A stretch of DNA of 11,608 nt from Rickettsiales bacterium (GTDB lineage: Bacteria; Pseudomonadota; Alphaproteobacteria; Rickettsiales; UBA8987), in NCBI GenBank assembly GCA_020631295.1, contig JAHDHN010000012.1, positions 11,136 to 22,743 on the forward strand, in the 5' to 3' direction. Of this stretch, positions 5,797 to 11,608 are shown in pieces (positions within the stretch are counted from its first letter, which is position 1; each line of letters begins with the position of its first letter). Made by a program: the position numbers and the translations under genes. Below the pieces are notes generated by a model that was given only the letters and a program-made list of their open reading frames with translations, had not been told where the DNA came from and did not search any database.

Positions 5797-7002
5797 TCAA
5801 AAGTATATTACAAATGCTTCTTGCAGCGCATGCACCAACGCATCCATCATCGCCTCGGTGTGCAGCGGTGTGGGCGTGATGCGGAGCCGCTCTGTACCTT
5901 TGGGTACTGTAGGCGCATTGATATGCTGCACAAACAAGCCATGTTGCTCGAGCAGATAATGCGAAATGGCGCGTGCTTTCTCAGCACTTTTAACCATAAT
6001 GGGAAAAATATGGCTGTTCGCTTCTGGCATGAGTGGCAGATTGGCCGCCAGCAATTTTCTGCGCAGTATTTCACCATTCTGGTGCAACGCATTGCGCTCT
6101 TTGTCGCTCTGCATCACATGCTGCACGCTAGCCAGCGCGCCTGCTGCCATGGGTGGCGCCATAGCGGTGGTAAAAATAAAGCCTGGCGCAAAGCTGCGCA
6201 CATAATCAATCAACGTGGCACTTGCGGCAATATAACCGCCAATCACGCCAAAGGCTTTGCCAAGTGTGCCTTGAATCACATCAATCTGATCCGCAACACC
6301 CAGCTCTGCTGCTTTGCCGGCACCATGCGGGCCATACAGCCCCACCGCATGCACCTCATCCAAATAGGTCAGCGCATTATATTGCTTGGCCAGCGCTGCA
6401 ATTTCACCAATTTTCCCCAGATCTCCATCCATTGAATAGACCGACTCAAATACAATGATTTTCGGCCGCGCATACGGTTCTTTCGCCAGCATCTTCTCCA
6501 ATATGGTGATATCATTATGGGGAAAAATATGCCGCTCTGCCTTGCTGTGGCGAATGCCTTCAATCATAGAGGCATGATTATCCATATCGGAGAAAATCAC
6601 CGGATCTTCCAGCCCGCGCACCAGCGTGTTGATGGCAGTGGCGTTGGTCACATAGCCGCTGGTCATCACCAATGCCGCCTCTTTTTGGTGCAATGTGGCC
6701 AATTGTGCCTCCAGCTGGATCAGCGGCTGGTGTGTGCCGGCAATATTGCGCGTGCCGCCTGCACCCGCACCATGTGACTTGGCCGTATTAGCAATGGCAT
6801 CCACCACCACATCCATCTGCCCCATGCCCAAATAGTCATTGCTGCACCATAAAATGATTTCACGGTTGGTGTTGGTATCATACGCATACGGAAAACGGCC
6901 CACAGAGCGTGCTAGATGGGTAAATTCTCGGTAATTACCTGCAGTTTTTAGGCCATTGAGTTTGGCCAGCAACGCCTGTTCATATGCCGCATTCTCAGCC
7001 AT
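5797..7002 (-). CDS. hemA: 5-aminolevulinate synthase
   Basis: A PLP-dependent enzyme joining glycine and succinyl-CoA to 5-aminolevulinate, the first committed step of haem synthesis by the C4 route, which in bacteria is characteristic of alphaproteobacteria. From ATG 7002 the protein has 401 residues, as usual. The substrate-binding WCSNDYLGMG is at 52-61, followed by GAGAGGTRNIAGT and then the aspartate of LDEVHAVGLYGPHGAG near 215. The PLP lysine is K249 in GTLGKAFG, and FTTAMAPPMAAGA follows. The frame can extend to TTG 7041, but those 13 residues lie within ctaA and are not family-like. The chosen ATG overlaps the end of ctaA by 8 bases (6995-7002). An AGGAG lies 13 bases upstream of it, a long spacing. 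This supports translational coupling with ctaA. Confidence 0.95.
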   Translation of the reverse strand: MAENAAYEQALLAKLNGLKTAGNYREFTHLARSVGRFPYAYDTNTNREIILWCSNDYLGMGQMDVVVDAIANTAKSHGAGAGGTRNIAGTHQPLIQLEAQLATLHQKEAALVMTSGYVTNATAINTLVRGLEDPVIFSDMDNHASMIEGIRHSKAERHIFPHNDITILEKMLAKEPYARPKIIVFESVYSMDGDLGKIGEIAALAKQYNALTYLDEVHAVGLYGPHGAGKAAELGVADQIDVIQGTLGKAFGVIGGYIAASATLIDYVRSFAPGFIFTTAMAPPMAAGALASVQHVMQSDKERNALHQNGEILRRKLLAANLPLMPEANSHIFPIMVKSAEKARAISHYLLEQHGLFVQHINAPTVPKGTERLRITPTPLHTEAMMDALVHALQEAFVIYF

Positions 7003-7990
7003 GATCTTTGCGTGGCTCCTGCACAAAACAAAACACAGCAAACAGCAATAAAAACGCTACCATTTGATGCGCACTGGCCAGAATAATCGGCACATGCAGC
7101 ATCAAGGTAGCAATGCCAAGGCCAAGCTGCACCAGCACCAGAGCTGCCACTGCGTGAATAGCCACAGAAGCAAAACGCCAGCGCCACCATTGCCATAACA
7201 ACAGCCCCACAATGAGATAGGCCAGCAGGCGGTGGATAAATTGAATAGTGCCGATATTTTCGGTGATATTCTGCCACCAAGGCGCAAGCAGCCACATGCC
7301 CTCTGGCAGCAGCTTTCCTTCCATCAAGGGCCAGTCATTATAGCGCAGGCCGGCATGATTGCCGGCCACAAAAGCGCCATAGGCAATTTGCAGAAATAGC
7401 AGCAGCGCAAGCCATATGCGTGCATTGCAAAACTGCGACAAGGCCGCACCGCGCGCATGCAGATAGGCCACTGTCAGGCCCGCAAAAATCAGCGTGCCTA
7501 TGGTCAAATGCACACTCAGCATCACCGGACTCACATGCGGGTCTTGCACCAGGCCAGATTTCACCATCAGCCAGCCCAGCACTGCCTGCAAGCCGCCCAA
7601 CCCGAATAGGCCTAACAACGCTGCTGCATGTTTTGCAGTGATGCTGCGTGTGAAAGCAAACCACAGCAGCGGCAAGAAAAACACAATGCCAATCATACGA
7701 CCAAATACCCGGTGGATATATTCCAGCCAAAAAATACCCTTAAAGCCAGCCACATCCATCTGCGGATGCACCAGCTGGAATTCCGGACTTTGCTGATAAC
7801 GCGCAAACTCAGCCGCCCATTGCTGCGGGTTTAATGGCGGCAACCAACCAGTCAGCGGCTTCCACTCTACCATAGAAAGGCCAGAGCCGGTCAGCCGCGT
7901 GATCCCACCAATAAAAATCATCACAAAGGCCGCTGCCACACATAGCAACAACCAGCGTTGTACAGATTTAGGTGACTCTATATGGCTCAT
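6995..7990 (-). CDS. ctaA: Haem A synthase (COX15/CtaA family)
   Basis: An inner-membrane enzyme that oxidises the C8 methyl of haem O to a formyl group, giving haem A for aa3-type cytochrome oxidase. The 331-residue protein has about eight hydrophobic segments. The four haem-ligand histidines are visible: H93 in EYIHRVFGR, H161 in SVHLTIG, H253 in FIHRLLAYL and H308 in ASAHQM. The N-terminal GGITRLTGSGLSMVEWKP is the family signature for the long (COX15-like, alphaproteobacterial and mitochondrial) type. ATG 7990 follows AGGA at about 10 bases. It lies 25 bases after the flavin reductase gene and overlaps hemA, so the last step of haem A synthesis and the first of tetrapyrrole synthesis share one operon. 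It implies that the host respires with a haem A oxidase. Confidence 0.96.
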   Translation of the reverse strand: MSHIESPKSVQRWLLLCVAAAFVMIFIGGITRLTGSGLSMVEWKPLTGWLPPLNPQQWAAEFARYQQSPEFQLVHPQMDVAGFKGIFWLEYIHRVFGRMIGIVFFLPLLWFAFTRSITAKHAAALLGLFGLGGLQAVLGWLMVKSGLVQDPHVSPVMLSVHLTIGTLIFAGLTVAYLHARGAALSQFCNARIWLALLLFLQIAYGAFVAGNHAGLRYNDWPLMEGKLLPEGMWLLAPWWQNITENIGTIQFIHRLLAYLIVGLLLWQWWRWRFASVAIHAVAALVLVQLGLGIATLMLHVPIILASAHQMVAFLLLFAVFCFVQEPRKDHG

Positions 7991-8015
7991 ATAATTACGT
8001 CCTATTTAAGCGTGG

Positions 8016-8573
8016 CTATGTATTTTTCAGTGCCTGTATGAATGGCTGCAAGGCCTCAATGGAGGCCGCCCGCAATGCATCATCCTTGATGTTACATACC
8101 TCTGCATCAAAATTATCATAGAAAGACGGCAAGGAAAAAGAGGCTTTGATATCCATGCCAAAATACGGCGCAGAATCGGTTACAATCTTTAACACATTTT
8201 GCCCGCCTCTTCCACCTGGAGACGTTGCCATGGCCAGCATGGGTTTTTTTTGATACACGGCCTGATCAATACGTGAGGCCCAATCAAACAGGTTTTTATA
8301 AGCCGCATTATAAAGACCATTATGCTCTGCAAAAGATACAATCACCGCATCTGCCGCACCAATTTTAGTGTAAAATTCTGTGGCTTTTTCTGGAATACCG
8401 TCTGCTTCTTCACGGTCTTGCCGGTAAAGCGGCAACTCATATTCGCTTAGGTCAAGCAGCTCAATCGTGGCCTGTGGTGATATCTCTTCCTGCACCATAT
8501 TCACTGCATATTGCACGAGCATTCTGTTGATGGAGTGTTTGTGATTACTGGCAGCAAAGGCAAGAATATGCAT
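8016..8573 (-). CDS. NAD(P)H-dependent FMN reductase-like flavoprotein
   Basis: A 185-residue soluble protein of the flavodoxin-fold NADPH-dependent FMN reductase family (relatives of chromate reductase and azoreductase). The N-terminal strand and phosphate loop read ILAFAASNHKHSIN. FAEHNGLYNAAYKNLFDWASR (about 81-101) is the flavin-binding motif before the central helix, and ATSPGGRGGQNVLK follows, again characteristic. It would bind FMN and reduce flavin, quinone or metal with NAD(P)H; the actual substrate cannot be told. ATG 8573 has AAGGA about eight bases upstream. As first gene before ctaA and hemA it may supply reducing equivalents or respond to the same redox signal, which is inference from position. 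The promoter should lie at 8574-8670, where only a TATAAA (8625 to 8620 on minus) stands out. Confidence 0.85.
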   Translation of the reverse strand: MHILAFAASNHKHSINRMLVQYAVNMVQEEISPQATIELLDLSEYELPLYRQDREEADGIPEKATEFYTKIGAADAVIVSFAEHNGLYNAAYKNLFDWASRIDQAVYQKKPMLAMATSPGGRGGQNVLKIVTDSAPYFGMDIKASFSLPSFYDNFDAEVCNIKDDALRAASIEALQPFIQALKNT

Positions 8574-8669
8574 AATTAAATCCTTATTGGTTAGTGTGGT
8601 CTCAAAGAGTGTTGTATATTTTATAGTCGTTTGAATGAAGAAATCTACATTTCTTGAGATTAGATAGTG

Positions 8670-8786
8670 TCGTCACCCCCCTTTCCTTGAATCCCCGGGC
8701 AAGCGTAAGCGTAGACCCGGGGTCTAGGGTTAACAAGCACTATCTTTCCGTGTGGCCCTGGACCCTCGCTTTCGCAAGGGTTCCAA
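8670..8786. repeat. Palindromic element E
   Basis: CGTCAC at 8671-8676 matches the heads of elements B and D. A GC-rich 7-bp stem follows (CCCCGGG 8693-8699, CCCGGGG 8716-8722), whose loop contains AAGCGT twice in tandem. A second hairpin in the right half pairs GGACCCTCGC with GCAAGGGTTCC around 8759-8783, one position mismatched and one bulged, with a TTTC loop. The expected closing TGACG is missing, so the element looks eroded on its right side. It contains no reading frame. Confidence 0.5.
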
Positions 8787-8817
8787 AATCAGAAATACTT
8801 GTCTGAAGTAATTATAT

Positions 8818-8884
8818 ATTTGATCCTGAAGTCACTCTTCTACGCTAAAACTGGAGGACAGACATAACGCAGGAAACAGAGTGA
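8818..8884 (-). repeat. Single hairpin unit related to element C (element F)
   Basis: Read on minus, the head CTGTTTCCTGCG (8879 to 8868) and the tail CAGGATCAAAT (8828 to 8818) are identical to the head and tail of the left unit of element C, but the middle is replaced by a longer unrelated loop. TCACTCT 8832-8838 and AGAGTGA 8878-8884 form an additional inverted pair. It begins 4 bases after the rarA stop, so it would form the 3' end of that transcript. Confidence 0.5.
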
Positions 8885-8888
8885 TAAT

Positions 8889-10181
8889 TTACAATTGTTC
8901 ACGCAATTTCTGCCAATATTCCAAGCGTTTTTGGATATCCCGCTCAAAACCACGCGCAACAGGCGTGTAAAATTGTTGCCGTTCCATCGCATCCGGGAAA
9001 TAATTCTGCCCAGAAAACCCATGTTCGGTATCTGGGTCATATTGATAACCTGCACCAAAACCCTCCTGCTTCATCCATTTGGTTGGTGCGTTTAGAATAT
9101 GGTTGGGCGGCGGCAAGGCGCTGCTGTCTTTGGCGGCTAACCGTGCTGCTTTATAGGCGTTATACACAGCATTAGATTTGGGAGAAATGGCCAAATGCAC
9201 CACACATTCCGCCAGCATCAGCTCACCCTCTGGGCTACCCAAACGTTCAAACGCTTCTGCTGCAGCCACTGCACATGGCAAGGCATCTGGGTTGGCCAAG
9301 CCAATATCCTCACTGGCCATACGCACCAGGCGGCGGGCAATATAGCGCGGATCTTCTCCGCCTTCTAACATGCGCGCAAACCAATAAAGCGCCGCATCTG
9401 GATCACTACCACGCACGGATTTATGCAAAGCCGAAATCAGATTATAATGCTGCTCGCTTTGGGCATCATAATGCGCAGCGCGCTGGGCAAGCAGCTCATT
9501 TACTTCATTTGCAGAAAGCGGCGCGGCAGGTGCCAATTGCAGCACCATATCACACAGGCTGATCAGATAGCGTGCATCACCCGCTGCCATGGTGATCAAG
9601 CGCTGTTTTGCCTCCTCTTGCAGTGGCAATGCTGCGTTATGATGCGCTTCCACACGTGCCAGCACCTGCTCTAATGCTGTCTCATCTAAGGCCTTTAACG
9701 TGAGCACCTGGCACCGCGAAAGCAATGCGTTATTCAAGGAAAAACTAGGATTCTCGGTGGTAGCACCAATCAGAATGATTGTGCCGTCTTCCAGCACCGG
9801 CAAAAAACTATCCTGCTGTGCTTTATTAAAACGGTGAATCTCATCCACCATCAATACCGTGCGTGTTTGCTGCGTAAGCCGGCTGCGGGCTTGGTCAAAC
9901 AACACACGCAAATCCGACACATTATGAGACAAGGCAGAAATATATTCAAAGGCCGCGCCGCTTTGCTCGGACAGCATGCGTGCCAAGGTGGTTTTGCCGC
10001 AGCCTGGCGGGCCCCAAAAAATGAGGCATGGCAAGGCGGCCTCTCCCGCCCATATTTTCTGCAACAACCCATCTGCCTGCAATAGATGCGCCTGTCCACA
10101 TATCTCTTCCAAGGCTTTGGGACGCAGACGTTCTGCCAGCGGTGAGGCATCTGAGGCAAATGTATCAAAAAGGGAGTTCAT
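8889..10181 (-). CDS. rarA: Replication-associated recombination protein A (AAA+ ATPase)
   Basis: RarA/MgsA is a clamp-loader-like AAA+ ATPase that acts at stalled replication forks and binds single-stranded DNA-binding protein. The 430-residue protein begins with SPLAERLRPKALEEICGQ, typical of the family. Walker A is GPPGCGKTT (57-65, K63), Walker B VDEIHRF (112-118), and sensor 1 GATTENPSF (139-147), with the arginine finger in LLSRC. The C-terminal oligomerisation part shows VRGSDPDAALYW, RRLVRMASEDIGLA and SPKSNAVYNA. The length is near the usual 430-450. ATG 10181 is the only reasonable start; no clear Shine-Dalgarno precedes it. A 14-bp hairpin (10193-10224) sits 11 bases before the ATG and may affect translation. 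It is divergent from the histidine kinase gene. Confidence 0.96.
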   Translation of the reverse strand: MNSLFDTFASDASPLAERLRPKALEEICGQAHLLQADGLLQKIWAGEAALPCLIFWGPPGCGKTTLARMLSEQSGAAFEYISALSHNVSDLRVLFDQARSRLTQQTRTVLMVDEIHRFNKAQQDSFLPVLEDGTIILIGATTENPSFSLNNALLSRCQVLTLKALDETALEQVLARVEAHHNAALPLQEEAKQRLITMAAGDARYLISLCDMVLQLAPAAPLSANEVNELLAQRAAHYDAQSEQHYNLISALHKSVRGSDPDAALYWFARMLEGGEDPRYIARRLVRMASEDIGLANPDALPCAVAAAEAFERLGSPEGELMLAECVVHLAISPKSNAVYNAYKAARLAAKDSSALPPPNHILNAPTKWMKQEGFGAGYQYDPDTEHGFSGQNYFPDAMERQQFYTPVARGFERDIQKRLEYWQKLREQL

Positions 10182-10192
10182 AGCTATCTTTT

Positions 10193-10320
10193 ATAGAAAC
10201 CTCTGCAAAAGCAAAGGTTTCTATTGTTTTTTGATTGTTTCGTGCAGCTCAACGCGACGGAAAACCGCCATTTTCGATGGCGTTTTTCATAGAAGGCTCT
10301 GCTTTTACAGACCTTTCTAT
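10193..10320. repeat. Inverted pair of 32-bp hairpin units between rarA and the kinase gene
   Basis: Units 10193-10224 and 10289-10320 are inverted copies (26 of 32 identical when one is reversed) and each is itself a hairpin. Unit 1 has ATAGAAACCT 10193-10202 pairing with AGGTTTCTAT 10215-10224, extended to 14 pairs with one C-A mismatch. Unit 2 pairs less well. Between them CGCCAT (10266-10271) and ATGGCG (10277-10282) form a stem followed by five T's, resembling a weak terminator on plus. The sequence differs from elements A to F, but the organisation, an inverted dimer of hairpins, is the same. Confidence 0.55.
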
Positions 10321-10362
10321 ACTTCCATTGCACCTAAGGGCAAAACATAGTTTAATGCATGA

Positions 10363-11538
10363 ATGTCAAAAGAAGTCGATTCCAACCCCTATCACATCAG
10401 TGAGGAAGGCATGCAACTTGCACTCGCACAGCCGCATATTGGTGTATGGGACTGGGACGTGACAGAAAACACCATGCAGCTTTCACCCAAGGCGAAGAAG
10501 TTATTGGGGCATGATGTATTGCCTAAACGCCTGCGTTTTGATTTTCTAGAACGTATCATCCACCCCAATGACCGAGAGCGATTCGATCGCCGACTGCAAG
10601 ATTTTATGCATAAAGGTGCAGCATTTGAAATTGAGTATCGGATTATTACCTTTGGGCGTGAAACCCGCTGGCTGTATAACACCGCAGAAGGCGTGTGGGA
10701 TGATGAAAATAAAATCCAGCGTGTGGTAGGTTCGTTTACCGATATCACCCGTCGCAAAGAGGCAGAAGAAAAGGTGGCGCACTATAATGAATCGCTGGAA
10801 GCAGAAGTGTCGGAACGTACGGAGAAATTGAATGTGCTAGTGGAGAAATTGCAGCGCTCTAATGCAGATTTAGAGCGCTTTGCTATGGTGGCCTCGCATG
10901 ATTTGCGCGAACCGATTCGTACTATTGTGAGCTTTGCCCAATTGCTGGAAAAGAAATATGGCAAGGAGATTGACACTAAAGGCAAGGAGCTGGTGCAGCA
11001 TATTATCTCTGGTGCGAACCGCATGGAGCATTTGGTGGCCAATTTGTTGGATTTTGCCAAGCTTGGCAGCCCTGCAGCAAATTTTGAGCAGGTAAATCTG
11101 AACGACATTGTGGCGCATGTATCCACCTTACTGCAAGGGAGCATAGAGCTATTGAATGTGGAGATTAAGCACAGCACTTTGCCCACTATTTATGGCGACA
11201 GGGCACAATTATCACAGCTGTTCCAAAATCTGATTTCCAATGCGATCAAATACCATAAAAAAGGCAAGCAGGTGCAGGTGGATATCACCCATACACTGAA
11301 AAATAACGAGCATGTGATTGCCGTGACAGATAATGGCATTGGTATTCCCGCCAAACACCATCAAGAGGTGTTTGAACCCTTCAAGCGGCTGCATAGTGAT
11401 GAGAAATATTCCGGTGTGGGCATTGGGCTTTCGGCCTGTTTGCGCGTGGTAGAGAACCATCATGGGCGCATCTGGATTGATAATGAATATAAGCAAGGCA
11501 CGCGTGTCTATGTTGCATTGCCACTTTCCGTTGATTAG
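10363..11538 (+). CDS. Soluble PAS-domain sensor histidine kinase
   Basis: A 391-residue cytoplasmic histidine kinase with no membrane segment or signal peptide. A PAS domain (about 18-130) contains IGVWDWDVTENTMQLSP and ends VGSFTDITRRKEAE, the usual PAS C-terminal motif. A coiled linker (131-172) leads to the HisKA domain with the phosphorylated H179 in ASHDLREPIR. The ATPase domain has the N box LISNAIKYHKKG (N293), G1 box DNGIGIPAKH (323-332), F box VFEPFKRLH, and G2 box GVGIGLSACL. The kinase core resembles those of bacteriophytochromes, but no chromophore domain is present. No response regulator lies within the window, so it is an orphan here; its ligand is unknown. ATG 10363 lacks a clear Shine-Dalgarno. 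ATG 10411 follows GAGGAAGG and would remove 16 residues without touching the PAS core, so the start is uncertain. Confidence 0.92.
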   Translation: MSKEVDSNPYHISEEGMQLALAQPHIGVWDWDVTENTMQLSPKAKKLLGHDVLPKRLRFDFLERIIHPNDRERFDRRLQDFMHKGAAFEIEYRIITFGRETRWLYNTAEGVWDDENKIQRVVGSFTDITRRKEAEEKVAHYNESLEAEVSERTEKLNVLVEKLQRSNADLERFAMVASHDLREPIRTIVSFAQLLEKKYGKEIDTKGKELVQHIISGANRMEHLVANLLDFAKLGSPAANFEQVNLNDIVAHVSTLLQGSIELLNVEIKHSTLPTIYGDRAQLSQLFQNLISNAIKYHKKGKQVQVDITHTLKNNEHVIAVTDNGIGIPAKHHQEVFEPFKRLHSDEKYSGVGIGLSACLRVVENHHGRIWIDNEYKQGTRVYVALPLSVD

Positions 11539-11568
11539 GCAACAGTAACCCCGTATAGACATGCTGCT

Positions 11569-11608
11569 ATGACTATTACAATTACCCTAAATGGTGAGCC
11601 TTATGCGC
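11569..11608 (+). CDS. thiS: Possible sulfur carrier protein ThiS, 5' end only
   Basis: ATG 11569 opens a frame reading MTITITLNGEPYA to the window edge. This matches the first beta-hairpin of ubiquitin-like sulfur carriers (short strand, then L-N-G-E/D-P), most like alphaproteobacterial ThiS, which donates sulfur for the thiazole of thiamine. Only 13 residues are visible, so a different small beta-grasp protein cannot be excluded. The start lies 30 bases after the kinase stop on the same strand and no good Shine-Dalgarno is visible. Confidence 0.45.
   Translation, partial: MTITITLNGEPYA

Larger units (their letters stand above)
8574..8888. other. Spacer between rarA and the flavin reductase gene
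   Basis: No gene is supported. The part nearest the flavin reductase gene (8574-8668) is AT-rich and probably holds its promoter. The remainder is occupied by two palindromic elements, E (8670-8786) and F (8818-8884). Element F ends only a few bases after the rarA stop codon. Confidence 0.6.

Noticed and set aside
5821..6435. 204-codon plus-strand frame opposite hemA
   Set aside because: It is a shadow of the clearly conserved hemA frame, which holds all PLP-enzyme motifs.

Overview
The window looks like chromosomal DNA from an alphaproteobacterium of moderate base composition with AT-rich spacers. The main reasons are an IspD-IspF fusion (only its 3' part is inside), a glycine-dependent HemA (5-aminolevulinate synthase, the alphaproteobacterial route to haem), a CtaA haem A synthase, and a small XRE regulator of a type typical of that class. 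The genus cannot be named from sequence alone. No tRNA, rRNA, CRISPR array, transposase or prophage gene was seen. Every intact gene is a core or housekeeping gene. The unusual content lies between the genes.

Layout: (1) 1-569, end of ispDF, convergent with (2) an XRE regulator on the minus strand (590-1000), whose upstream region carries two tandem operator-like dyads. (3) 1019-1747 is a long AT-rich spacer with a nested palindromic element and several separate dyads. (4) 1748-3522 on plus is a rhodanese-domain gene overlapping dnaA by ATGA. (5) 3523-3874, between convergent dnaA and xthA, is filled by two abutting palindromic elements, the second with perfect 28-bp terminal inverted repeats. 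(6) 3875-5627 on minus is dapF then xthA. (7) 5797-8573 on minus is a flavin reductase-like gene, ctaA and hemA in one tight operon, with ctaA and hemA overlapping. (8) 8574-8888 is a spacer with two more palindromic elements. (9) 8889-10181 on minus is rarA. (10) 10182-10362 is a divergent spacer with another inverted pair of hairpins. (11) 10363-11538 on plus is a soluble PAS histidine kinase, followed by what looks like the start of thiS at the right edge.

Functionally the window mixes isoprenoid synthesis (IspDF), replication initiation and fork rescue (DnaA, RarA), base-excision repair (XthA), lysine/peptidoglycan precursor synthesis (DapF), and haem and haem A supply for terminal oxidases (HemA, CtaA). 

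The most distinctive signal is a recurring DNA architecture: inverted pairs of roughly 30-nt units, each unit itself a hairpin. In two elements the paired units differ by compensated base-pair changes. At least six such elements or relatives occur in 11.6 kb, several of them directly after stop codons. A second notable signal is a perfect 11-bp inverted repeat joining the last codons of dapF to the ribosome binding site of xthA.
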